From an uncultured Draconibacterium sp. (GTDB taxonomy: Bacteria > Bacteroidota > Bacteroidia > Bacteroidales > Prolixibacteraceae), in the NCBI RefSeq assembly GCF_913060805.1, contig NZ_CAJXTC010000018.1:1-64000 (forward strand): DNA of 64,000 bases, in the 5' to 3' direction. Both the position numbers and the translations under genes were made by a program. Positions 30,638 to 38,516 of the stretch are shown here, piece after piece. Within the stretch, counting starts at the first letter, position 1. Every line of letters starts with the position of its first letter. Under the pieces are notes generated by a model, which made no database searches, was not told the origin of the DNA, and was given only the letters and a program-made list of their open reading frames with translations.

Positions 30638-33097
30638 ATGTCTTTAGCAGATGAACTAACCATAAAGACACCCGAGCGCCCGGCTGGCGCTGAAGGTAAT
30701 TTTTACACGCCGCATCCTAATGCTATTGGTCCCGGCATGAACGAACGCGTTCAGCGTTTGCGCAAACTAAGTGTTGAAACACAGGAGTCGCTGTCGATTG
30801 AGCGCGCCATGATCACCACTAAGTTTTATAAAGAAAACTACGGGAAGTACTCGGAGCCGATGATGCGTGCCCTGAATTTCCTGGAAATTTGTAAACAAAA
30901 AACCATTTATATAGGCGACGATGAATTGATTGTTGCCGAACGTGGCCCGGTTCCGAAGTCGGTTCCAACTTTCCCGGAATTAACCTGCCACAGCGTTGAG
31001 GATTTTCATGTGTTGAACACGCGCGATCAGCAACAGTACACCATTTCGCAGGAAGATATTGATACCTACGAAAAAGAGGTAATTCCATACTGGGAAGGCC
31101 GCACTATGCGCGAGCGTATTTTTAGTCACGTGCCAAACGAATGGAAACGTGCCTACGAAGCCGGTGTATTTACCGAGTTTATGGAGCAGCGTGCTCCCGG
31201 TCATACCGCGCTCGACGGAACGATCTACAAAAAAGGGATGCTCGATTATAAAAAAGAGATCAACGATCACATCAACCGTCTCGATTTTATGAACGATGTT
31301 GAAGCCACCGAAAAGCTGGAAGAATTAAAAGCCATGGACGTGTCGTGCGATGCTGCCATTGTTTTTGCAGAGCGCCACGCTGATCTGGCTGAGGAAATGG
31401 CAAAAACCGAAAGCGATCCGAAACGAGTTGCTGAGCTGAAGCGAATTGCAGAAGTGTGTCGCTGGGTACCTGCCAACGCGCCTCGAAACGTGTGGGAAGC
31501 CATTCAGATGTACTGGTTTGTGCACCTGGGAACCGTTACCGAATTAAACGGTTGGGATGCGATGAATCCGGGCCATTTCGATCAGCACCTTACACCGTTC
31601 TTCGAAAAAGAACTGGCCGAAGGAACGCTGACCCGCGATGAGGCCAAGGAACTGATCAGCTGTTTCTGGATAAAAGTAAATAACCACCCTGCGCCACCAA
31701 AAGTAGGTATTACAGCGCGCGAAAGTGGTACTTTCAACGATTTTACCAACATCAATATCGGCGGTGTAAAACCCGACGGAACCAGTGGTGTTAGCGAGGT
31801 TTCGTATATGATGCTGGAAGTTATCGAAGAGCTGCACATTTTGCAACCCGGTAACTCGGTGCACATTGCCAAAGTTACACCCGACGAGTTTTTGCAGGCT
31901 GCCGGAAAACTGATCCGTCAGGGACACGGTTACCCATCGGTTTTCAATCCTGATATGTACATCCAGGAAATGGTGAACCAGGGAAAAACCTTGCAAGATG
32001 CCCGCGAAGGTGGCTGCAGCGGTTGTATCGAGGTAGGAGCTTTTGGTAAAGAAGCGTACCTGTTGACCGGTTATCTGAACGTTCCGAAAGTTATAGAGAT
32101 CACGCTGAATAACGGTATCGATCCGGTAACCGGAAAAGTTGCAGGTATTGAAACCGGTGACCCGCGCAATTTTAAAAGCTACGACGAGTTGTACGAGGCA
32201 TTCCTGAAGCAGCTGAATTTTGTGGTAGACCAAAAAATACGCGTAAGCAACTACATCGACCAGATGTTTGCCAAATATGCACCGGCGCCATTTCTTTCAG
32301 TGGTAATTGAAGACTGTATCTCGAAGGGAAAAGACTACTACAACGGTGGCCCGCGCTACAACACCAACTACATTCAGTGTACCGGTTTGGCTACGGTAAC
32401 CGACAGTCTTTCGGTATTGAAAAAGCATGTTTTCGAAGACAAGACTTTCTCTATGGATACCATTCTGGATGCAGTAGCCAAAAACTTCGAGGGCGAAGAA
32501 GTATTGCGTCAACGCATTCTTAATCGTACACCGTTCTTTGGTAACGACGACGAATATGCCGACACGATTGCCGTACAGGTGTACAACGACCTGCTGGCTG
32601 CCATTGAAGGAAAACCAAATACCAAAGGAGAAGTATATCATTTAAATATGCTATCGACCACCTGCCACGTTTATTTTGGGCTGGTGCTGGGAGCCACACC
32701 AAACGGACGTTTTTCCGGCAAATCGATTTCCGACGGTACATCGCCGTCGCACGGTTGCGATACACACGGGCCAACAAACGTGATCCGTTCGCTGGGTAAA
32801 CTCGATCAGTCGAAATCAGGCGGTACCTTGTTAAACCTGCGTTTTGTACCAAGTTTGTTGAAACGCGACAAGGACGTGGAGAAACTGGGTCACCTTATCC
32901 GCAGTTATTTCTCGTTGGGTGGTCACCACATTCAGTTTAATATTGTTGATACGGCAACGCTTTTGGCGGCACAGGCTTGTCCCGAAGATTACAAAGACCT
33001 GCTGGTGCGTATGGCCGGATACAGCGATTATTTTAACGACATGAATGCCGATCTGCAACAGGAAGTTATTGACCGTACACAGAACGAGGTGCTTTAA
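30638..33097 (+). CDS. hypD: HypD-type glycyl radical enzyme: trans-4-hydroxy-L-proline dehydratase
   Basis: This is an 819-aa glycyl radical enzyme. The radical Gly794 is in RMAGYSDYF and the thiyl Cys463 is in SGCIE with Glu465. Residues reported for Clostridioides difficile HypD map at a constant offset of 29: His160 to His189 (RAPGHT), Asp278 to Asp307 (NGWDAM), Asp339-Phe340 to Asp368-Phe369, Cys434 to Cys463, Glu436 to Glu465, Tyr450 to Tyr479, Thr645 to Thr674. The reaction is dehydration of hydroxyproline to pyrroline-5-carboxylate, in the cytoplasm and oxygen-sensitive. The activase gene follows after a 130-bp gap. The numbering of C. difficile HypD is from memory. Confidence 0.82.
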   Translation: MSLADELTIKTPERPAGAEGNFYTPHPNAIGPGMNERVQRLRKLSVETQESLSIERAMITTKFYKENYGKYSEPMMRALNFLEICKQKTIYIGDDELIVAERGPVPKSVPTFPELTCHSVEDFHVLNTRDQQQYTISQEDIDTYEKEVIPYWEGRTMRERIFSHVPNEWKRAYEAGVFTEFMEQRAPGHTALDGTIYKKGMLDYKKEINDHINRLDFMNDVEATEKLEELKAMDVSCDAAIVFAERHADLAEEMAKTESDPKRVAELKRIAEVCRWVPANAPRNVWEAIQMYWFVHLGTVTELNGWDAMNPGHFDQHLTPFFEKELAEGTLTRDEAKELISCFWIKVNNHPAPPKVGITARESGTFNDFTNINIGGVKPDGTSGVSEVSYMMLEVIEELHILQPGNSVHIAKVTPDEFLQAAGKLIRQGHGYPSVFNPDMYIQEMVNQGKTLQDAREGGCSGCIEVGAFGKEAYLLTGYLNVPKVIEITLNNGIDPVTGKVAGIETGDPRNFKSYDELYEAFLKQLNFVVDQKIRVSNYIDQMFAKYAPAPFLSVVIEDCISKGKDYYNGGPRYNTNYIQCTGLATVTDSLSVLKKHVFEDKTFSMDTILDAVAKNFEGEEVLRQRILNRTPFFGNDDEYADTIAVQVYNDLLAAIEGKPNTKGEVYHLNMLSTTCHVYFGLVLGATPNGRFSGKSISDGTSPSHGCDTHGPTNVIRSLGKLDQSKSGGTLLNLRFVPSLLKRDKDVEKLGHLIRSYFSLGGHHIQFNIVDTATLLAAQACPEDYKDLLVRMAGYSDYFNDMNADLQQEVIDRTQNEVL

Positions 33098-33122
33098 AAT
33101 TGAAGACTATAAGAGTTATATA

Positions 33123-33182
33123 GACCCCCTAAATCCCCCGAAGGGGGACTTCTCCTCCCCTTTGGGGAGGTTGGGAGGGGTC
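33123..33182. repeat. Intergenic GC-rich palindromic repeat, family A (copy 2)
   Basis: This 60-bp unit has outer GACCCC/GGGGTC ends, CCCCC-GAA-GGGGG, and CCTCCCC-TTT-GGGGAGG. It is near-identical in core to 27782-27863. It sits between hypD and its activase gene, so it is transcribed if the two are one operon. Confidence 0.75.
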
Positions 33183-33227
33183 AGGATTACAACGTGAAGT
33201 TACTTTTCACATTTGGTAAACATTAAA

Positions 33228-34136
33228 ATGAATCAATCATTAATATTCGATATAAAACGTTACGCCATTAACGATGGCCCGGGTATTCGAATCACCCTGT
33301 TTATGAAGGGATGCCCGTTGAGCTGTAAATGGTGTCACAACCCCGAAAGCCAGTCGCCGGGTGTACAAAAGCTGTATACCGAATCGAAATGTATCGGGGC
33401 GCAGGAGTGTGTGAAGATGTGCCCGGAAGATGCGCTTACACTTACGCCGAAAGGAATTGTTACCGACTACCAGGCCTGTACCCTTTGTGGTATTTGTGCT
33501 GATGTATGCCCAACGAAAGCCATCGAAATGTCGGGGCGTACCTACGAGATTGACGAGCTGATGCAGATCATCGAACGCGAGCGCGTACACATCGAGCAAT
33601 CGAATGGCGGTGTTACCTTTTCGGGTGGTGAGCCCTTGATGAATCCCGATTTTCTGATGAAAATGCTGGATGCCTGTGGCGAAAGTAAACTGCACCGAAC
33701 CGTTGATACCTGCGGATTTGCCGACACTGAAACCTTGCTGAAAGTGGCTAAAAAAACCGAGCTTTTCCTGTTTGACCTGAAGCTGATGGATGAGGCAAAA
33801 CACAAAAAGTGGACAGGCGTAAGCAACAAACTTATTCTGAAAAACCTGCAGTTGCTGGCCGAAAGCGGCGCAAACATCAATATTCGTGTGCCGTTTATCC
33901 GCAATGTAAATGCCGACCATAACACAGTTACCGAAATGGCGGAATTTATAGCTGCTTTACCGGGCAAAAAGCCGGTGGTAAACTTATTGCCGTACCATAA
34001 TATTGCGGCCAATAAGTACAATAAATTGGGGTCAAAATACAACGAGTTCAATATGGAAGAGCCCACCGAAGAGGAACAGAGCAGGGCAATCGCCATATTC
34101 GAAAAATATGGTATAGAGGCGGAGGTTGGTGGTTAG
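33228..34136 (+). CDS. Glycyl-radical enzyme activating protein (radical SAM)
   Basis: This 302-aa PflA-family activase carries the CX3CX2C radical-SAM motif in GCPLSCKWCHNPE and two ferredoxin-like 4Fe-4S motifs (CIGAQECVKMCPEDAL, CTLCGICADVCPTKAI), the layout of dehydratase-type activases. It would use S-adenosylmethionine to abstract hydrogen from Gly794 of HypD. I start it at ATG 33228 (MNQSLIFDIKRY), because the 33213 start adds five residues not typical of the family. It is the partner of the preceding gene. Confidence 0.92.
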   Translation: MNQSLIFDIKRYAINDGPGIRITLFMKGCPLSCKWCHNPESQSPGVQKLYTESKCIGAQECVKMCPEDALTLTPKGIVTDYQACTLCGICADVCPTKAIEMSGRTYEIDELMQIIERERVHIEQSNGGVTFSGGEPLMNPDFLMKMLDACGESKLHRTVDTCGFADTETLLKVAKKTELFLFDLKLMDEAKHKKWTGVSNKLILKNLQLLAESGANINIRVPFIRNVNADHNTVTEMAEFIAALPGKKPVVNLLPYHNIAANKYNKLGSKYNEFNMEEPTEEEQSRAIAIFEKYGIEAEVGG

Positions 34137-34205
34137 ATTGTAAGTCGTGAAAGTATTAAAAACATTCATGATTCTTTGGAACCTTCAACAGAAACTCTCC
34201 CTCAC

Positions 34206-34403
34206 TGGGGCTGTCCCAAAAGTGCAACAAATAAAGATGAAACTTTCAGTTTATAACACACTTTAATTTTACCCCTCCAAACCTCTCCGCCAGCTGTCGG
34301 AAGGCTTAAAGTCCCCTGTAGGGGATTTAGGGGTGAGAAATTAAGTGGTTACTTACAGATTATAAGTTATTCTATTAAAAGAATATCTTTTTGGACAGCC
34401 CCA
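34206..34403. mobile_element. MITE-like unit with 17-bp terminal inverted repeats
   Basis: TGGGGCTGTCCCAAAAG (34206-34222) is matched at the other end by CTTTTTGGACAGCCCCA (34387-34403), with one mismatch. The 198-bp unit contains no gene. Such GGGGCTGTCC ends are typical of DDE-transposon termini, so a non-autonomous insertion is likely. I see no clear target-site duplication. It carries an inverted family-A palindromic repeat inside. Confidence 0.5.
34270..34336. repeat. Intergenic palindromic repeat, family A (copy 3, inverted and diverged)
   Basis: Read on the minus strand this segment begins ACCCCTAAATCCCC, contains a GGGGACTTTAAGCC segment, and ends GGAGGGGT, matching the 33123 copy with divergence. 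It lies inside the MITE-like unit. Confidence 0.55.
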
Positions 34404-34486
34404 CGATTGTGTCGAAGGCACAATCAGGGTGAGTCCATAAACTACAACCCAGATTCTGCTATTGATTTTCAGTAGACCTTCAAAAT

Positions 34487-34515
34487 AAAAGGGCATCCAA
34501 AGCGGGTGCCCTTTT
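34487..34515 (+). terminator. Terminator hairpin upstream of sulfatase 1
   Basis: AAAAGGGCATCC (34487-34498) pairs with GGGTGCCCTTTT (34504-34515), followed by a T-run. The same hairpin sequence recurs after each sulfatase gene (36421, 38302). No gene lies directly before this copy: the stretch 34404-34486 holds only a 7-bp hairpin GATTGTG/CACAATC at 34405-34425. Confidence 0.7.
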
Positions 34516-34653
34516 GTTTTATGTTATACCAATTATGAAAATGATTAAGCTATTTTTTATTATTTTCAAATTGGTTAAATGCCGATATATAAAAACAAAG
34601 TCATTGGGAGTGTGCGAACCAATGGCTCAATGTTTTTAATAATCGGTATTAAT

Positions 34654-34820
34654 ACCCTCAACCTTTTTACATTAGCATATGTTAATTAAAACAGGTGGCT
34701 TTTTTGCCGGATTTATTATGCGTTTCTGAGATGAACTTCTTAACTTATACAACCATAATATCAAGTATTGTAAAAATTCATTTAATAACACACACATTAA
34801 GTGCATAAACATTAATAACT
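34654..34820 (+). promoter_or_regulatory. Conserved leader of sulfatase 1
   Basis: The 79 bp before the start codon (34742-34820) match the leader of sulfatase 2 at 75 positions, and a further block 34654-34684 matches 36464-36494 with one difference. The unit contains a GGC-TTTTTT-GCC element. It is likely a shared promoter and regulated 5' UTR. The rest of 34516-34653 shows nothing recognisable. Confidence 0.6.
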
Positions 34821-36395
34821 ATGAAACACAATGTTAGTATTTTAAAGAAGAGTTTATTACTACTACTCTTCTTACCATTTGTAACTTTTGCGCAGGATAA
34901 ACCCAACATCCTTGTTATAATGGTAGATGATGTTGCTCCAAACTCGCTTAGCTGTTACAGTTTGGGAATGCAGTACCCGACACCAAACATCGACAGGATT
35001 GCAAAAGAAGGCGTACTTTTTACCGACCACTATTCGCAGCCCAGTTGTACTGCAGGGCGTGCTGCTTTTATTACCGGACAAAAACCGATTCGTACAGGAT
35101 TAACTACCGTTGGCCAACCCGGTAATCCACTTGGAATTAAAAAGGAAGATCCAACACTGGCTGAATTACTGAAACCATACGGGTATATGACCGCACAGTT
35201 TGGTAAAAACCACCTGGGCGACCGTAACGAGCATCTGCCAACCGTGCATGGGTTCGATGAGTTTTTTGGAAACCTTTATCACCTGAATGTTTCGGAAGAA
35301 GAAGAGCAGGCTGATTACCCGAAAAGCAAAGAATTCTATGAAAAATATGGTCCGCGTGGCATTATCGAATCGTATGCTACCGATACTTATGACGATACGG
35401 TAGATCCGCGTTTTGGGGTAATTGGAAAACAAAAAGTAACCGATATTGGTAAACTCACCAGCAAACGTATGGAAACTTTCGACGAAGAACTGGTTGCCAA
35501 AACCGAAGATTTTATGAAGCGCGCACACGATGCCGGCAAGCCATTCTTTATCTGGCATGCAACAAGCCGCATGCACGTTTACACGCACCTGAAAGAGGAA
35601 TCGCGTAACCTGGCAACGCCGATAAGTACTGATATGGACTTGTTTGGTTCGGGGTTAATGGAACACGACGGACATGTTGGTGAAATTCTGGATTACCTCG
35701 ATGAGCTGGGAATTGCCGACAATACAATCGTAATTTATACCACCGATAACGGACCGGAACAAAGTACCTGGCCCGATGCCGGTGTAACACAATTCCGTGG
35801 AGAGAAAATGACCACATACGAAGGTGGTGTGCGTGCGCCGTTTATGGTGCGCTGGCCCGATGAAATTCCTGCCGGACTTATCCGTAACGGTATTTCGGCT
35901 CACGAAGATGTGGTGCCTACCATTATGGCTGCCGTTGGCGAGCCTGAAATTAAGGATGAACTGAAAGCCGGAAAAACAATTGGCGACATGACCTACAAAG
36001 TGTATATCGACGGATTTAACAACCTCGATTACTGGGAAGGAAAAACCGATGAGTCGGCCCGTAACTATTTCTTTTACTACTACGAAAGTGGTTTAACTGC
36101 CATGCGTGTTGGCCCGTGGAAAATGCACTTTGCCACCAAGGAACGTTACTACGAAGATATGGTAGTACATACTATGCCGCAGTTGTTTAACCTCAGGAAA
36201 GACCCTTACGAAAAATATGATGGTGTATACGGTTTCGAACTCATCATGCATAAATCGTGGGTTTTCCAACCGGCTATTGGCTATTTGAATGAGCACCTGT
36301 CAAGTTTCAAAGATTTCCCTCCGCGGCAGGAGTCTGCGTCGCTTGATATCAACAAAGCTATTGATGCGATTTTGAAATCGGATACACGGCAATAA
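34821..36395 (+). CDS. Sulfatase 1 (formylglycine-dependent, exported)
   Basis: This 524-aa protein has a signal peptide (about 24 aa, ending FAQ). The sulfatase domain follows: metal-binding Asp36-Asp37, formylglycine site Cys76-Thr-Ala-Gly-Arg80 in the PSCTAGR context, KNHLGD around 130, and a later DNGPE metal motif. Cys rather than Ser at position 76, and the FGE gene at 8897, indicate maturation by FGE. The substrate is unknown; arylsulfatase-like or polysaccharide sulfates are likely. It is the first of two tandem paralogues sharing leader and terminator. Confidence 0.9.
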   Translation: MKHNVSILKKSLLLLLFLPFVTFAQDKPNILVIMVDDVAPNSLSCYSLGMQYPTPNIDRIAKEGVLFTDHYSQPSCTAGRAAFITGQKPIRTGLTTVGQPGNPLGIKKEDPTLAELLKPYGYMTAQFGKNHLGDRNEHLPTVHGFDEFFGNLYHLNVSEEEEQADYPKSKEFYEKYGPRGIIESYATDTYDDTVDPRFGVIGKQKVTDIGKLTSKRMETFDEELVAKTEDFMKRAHDAGKPFFIWHATSRMHVYTHLKEESRNLATPISTDMDLFGSGLMEHDGHVGEILDYLDELGIADNTIVIYTTDNGPEQSTWPDAGVTQFRGEKMTTYEGGVRAPFMVRWPDEIPAGLIRNGISAHEDVVPTIMAAVGEPEIKDELKAGKTIGDMTYKVYIDGFNNLDYWEGKTDESARNYFFYYYESGLTAMRVGPWKMHFATKERYYEDMVVHTMPQLFNLRKDPYEKYDGVYGFELIMHKSWVFQPAIGYLNEHLSSFKDFPPRQESASLDINKAIDAILKSDTRQ

Positions 36396-36420
36396 CGAAT
36401 TTTATTCGGAATAAAATAGC

Positions 36421-36448
36421 AAAGGGCATCCAAAGCGGGTGCCCTTTT
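36421..36448 (+). terminator. Terminator after sulfatase 1
   Basis: AAAGGGCATCC pairs with GGGTGCCCTTTT across CAAAGC-type loop bases, followed by a T/A-rich run. It is 25 bp after the stop and the same sequence unit as at 34487 and 38302. Confidence 0.85.
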
Positions 36449-36463
36449 ATTATTTATGTTAAC

Positions 36464-36631
36464 ACCCTCAACCTTTTTATATTAGCATATGTTATGTAAA
36501 CAAGAAGGACTTTTTTACCGGTTTTATTAGGTAAATCTGAGTCAACTTTCATAACTTATACAACCTTAATATCAAGTATTGTAAAAATTCATTTAATAAC
36601 ACACAGATTAAGTGCATAAACATTAACAATT
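36464..36631 (+). promoter_or_regulatory. Conserved leader of sulfatase 2
   Basis: 36553-36631 matches 34742-34820 at 75 of 79 positions; an upstream block 36464-36494 also matches. The middle portion is less conserved. Its presence after a terminator implies that sulfatase 2 has its own promoter, co-regulated with sulfatase 1. Confidence 0.6.
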
Positions 36632-38185
36632 ATGAAACACAACTTTAGAATTTTAAAGAAGAGTTTATTGCTACTGCTCTTCTTACCGTTTGTAACATTT
36701 GCGCAGGAGAAGCCTAATATCTTAATCATTTTCCCCGATGATGTGGGCTGGAGCAATGTAAGTGCTTATGGAAACGGCGTTATGGGGTACACAACTCCAA
36801 ATATCGATCGGATAGCCAAACATGGAATCATGTTTACCGAACATTATGCGCAACCATCCTGTACTGCTGGTCGTGCTGCACTGATTACCGGGCAGTACCC
36901 CATTCGTAGTGGAATGACAACCGTTGGCCGCCCCGGTGGTGAGTTAGGATTGAAAAAAGAATCGCCTACACTGGCAGAAGTATTGAAGGAACAGGGTTAT
37001 GCCACCGGACAATTTGGTAAAAACCACCTTGGCGACAGAAACTCGCATCTTCCTACTGTTCACGGATTCGACGAGTTTTTTGGAAATCTTTATCACCTGA
37101 ATACGCAGGAAGAGTTCCAGCAAAAAGATTATCCGCAAGATCCTGAATTCTTTAAAAAGTATGGAACCCGCGGAGTGTTACATACCTGGGCAACCGACGA
37201 GGATGATCCTACTGTTGATCCACGATTCGGACGTGTTGGAAAACAAAAAATTGAAGATACTGGTCAACTGTCGAAAGAAAGAATGGAAACCGTTGATGAG
37301 GAGTTTATGGCAGCTTCACTCGACTTTATGAAAAGAGCCAAAGACGATGGAAAACCGTTCTTTTGCTGGTTCAATCCAAGTAGAATGCACATGTTCACCC
37401 ACCTGAAACCCGAGCATCGTTACCTGGCTTTACCATACACTACCGAGCACGATTTTTATGGAAGTGGTATGATGGAACACGATATGATGATTGGAGAACT
37501 GCTCGACGAGCTGGAGAAAATGGGCGTATTGGAAAATACAATTGTTGTTTATTCTACCGATAATGGTCCTGAGCACAGCGCACGCGTACACGGGGGAACT
37601 ACACCGTTCAGAGGCGAAAAAATGACAACCTACGAAGGCGGAGTGAGAGTTCCGATGATGGTGATGTGGAAAAACCATATTCCTGAAGGCAAAGTGTTAA
37701 GAGGTATTCAATCGCACATGGATATATTTACTACCCTGGCTGCTGCAGCCGGCGAGCCTGATGTTGCGGAAAAAATGGAAAAAGAGCGCCATCAGTATAT
37801 TGATGGGGTGAATAACCTGGATTACTGGTTGGGTAAATCGGATGAAAGTAACCGGAATAATTTTATTTATTACCACGAGTCCGATATTCGGGCAATTCGT
37901 GTAAATCAGTGGAAGTTACATTTCCAGACCAGTGAAAATTATTATGCTCCTTACGTGAAACAGAAATTCCCGATTATTTACAATCTGCACTTCGATCCTT
38001 ATGAAAGTTTCGATAACCTTACCGACCGATCGGATATTGTGCAACGGAAGCAGTTTCTTAATGAGCCGGTTCAGGAGATTCTGGGAGAACATATTCAGTC
38101 GCTGGCCGAATATCCACCGGTACAAAAAGCAGCAACTCTGGATTTCTCTGAACTGATGAAACAATTAAGCGAAGGAAAACAGTAG
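36632..38185 (+). CDS. Sulfatase 2 (formylglycine-dependent, exported)
   Basis: This 517-aa paralogue of sulfatase 1 has an almost identical signal peptide, Asp36-Asp37 metal ligands, formylglycine site Cys77-Thr-Ala-Gly-Arg81, GKNHLGDRNSHLP and a DNGPEH motif. Sequence diverges from sulfatase 1 in substrate-facing segments and in the C-terminal ~120 residues, so specificities may differ. It should be matured by FGE. It follows its own conserved leader and is closed by two hairpins. Confidence 0.9.
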   Translation: MKHNFRILKKSLLLLLFLPFVTFAQEKPNILIIFPDDVGWSNVSAYGNGVMGYTTPNIDRIAKHGIMFTEHYAQPSCTAGRAALITGQYPIRSGMTTVGRPGGELGLKKESPTLAEVLKEQGYATGQFGKNHLGDRNSHLPTVHGFDEFFGNLYHLNTQEEFQQKDYPQDPEFFKKYGTRGVLHTWATDEDDPTVDPRFGRVGKQKIEDTGQLSKERMETVDEEFMAASLDFMKRAKDDGKPFFCWFNPSRMHMFTHLKPEHRYLALPYTTEHDFYGSGMMEHDMMIGELLDELEKMGVLENTIVVYSTDNGPEHSARVHGGTTPFRGEKMTTYEGGVRVPMMVMWKNHIPEGKVLRGIQSHMDIFTTLAAAAGEPDVAEKMEKERHQYIDGVNNLDYWLGKSDESNRNNFIYYHESDIRAIRVNQWKLHFQTSENYYAPYVKQKFPIIYNLHFDPYESFDNLTDRSDIVQRKQFLNEPVQEILGEHIQSLAEYPPVQKAATLDFSELMKQLSEGKQ

Positions 38186-38193
38186 CGAAAATT

Positions 38194-38231
38194 CCCCGCT
38201 ATCGCGCGAATCCTTTCGCGTGATAATAGGA
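38194..38231. repeat. Palindromic repeat family B (copy 1)
   Basis: The segment around GCTATCGCGCGAATCCTTTCGCGTGA contains a small CGCGAA-TCCT-TTCGCG hairpin and recurs at 38491, 39787 and 44594 with changes. Confidence 0.55.
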
Positions 38232-38247
38232 TACAACAATGCTAAAA

Positions 38248-38289
38248 GGATCCGATCCGTTTAAGTTGACTTAAATACGGATCGGATCC
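38248..38289 (+). terminator. Long perfect hairpin after sulfatase 2
   Basis: GGATCCGATCCGT (38248-38260) pairs with ACGGATCGGATCC (38277-38289), and TTAAGT pairs with ACTTAA within, giving 19 paired bases. No T-run follows directly. It may be a stabilising or terminating hairpin, or a remnant of a palindromic element. Confidence 0.5.
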
Positions 38290-38301
38290 CTTGGTTCAAA
38301 T

Positions 38302-38330
38302 AAAAGGGCATCCAAAACGGATGCCCTTTT
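38302..38330 (+). terminator. Terminator unit (copy 3)
   Basis: AAAAGGGCATCC (38302-38313) pairs with GGATGCCCTTTT (38319-38330), followed by TT. Third copy of the hairpin that follows each sulfatase. Confidence 0.8.
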
Positions 38331-38333
38331 TTA

Positions 38334-38361
38334 CGTCATTCTGAACTTGTTTCAGAATCTC
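38334..38361. repeat. Half copy of CTGAACTTGTTTCAG intergenic repeat
   Basis: CGTCATTCTGAACTTGTTTC and the following AGAATCTC match the left half of the repeat at 46730-46802. This widely dispersed type of Bacteroidota intergenic repeat is truncated here. The rest of 38362-38490 shows no gene. Confidence 0.6.
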
Positions 38362-38490
38362 CTAAATCTGATTCTTATAGCTACAGGCTTATCTCGATAA
38401 CTATCGGGCGAGGGTAGTGAATTTCCGGCAACAGCAGGGCTTTAGCCTGGGGTTAGTGAATTCCTGCTCGCGCCTCCCGAAACCTTGGCA

Positions 38491-38516
38491 CCCTCGCTGC
38501 CGCGCGAATCCTTAAT
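38491..38516. repeat. Palindromic repeat family B (copy 2)
   Basis: CCCTCGCTGCCGCGCGAATC and following bases match 38194-38231 and 44594-44630. This copy abuts the stop codon of the sialidase-like gene (38512-38514). Confidence 0.5.

Noticed and set aside
33212-33227. Longer start for the radical-SAM activase
   Set aside because: Adds only five residues (MVNIK) before the conserved MNQSLIFDIKRY; the shorter start fits family N-termini.
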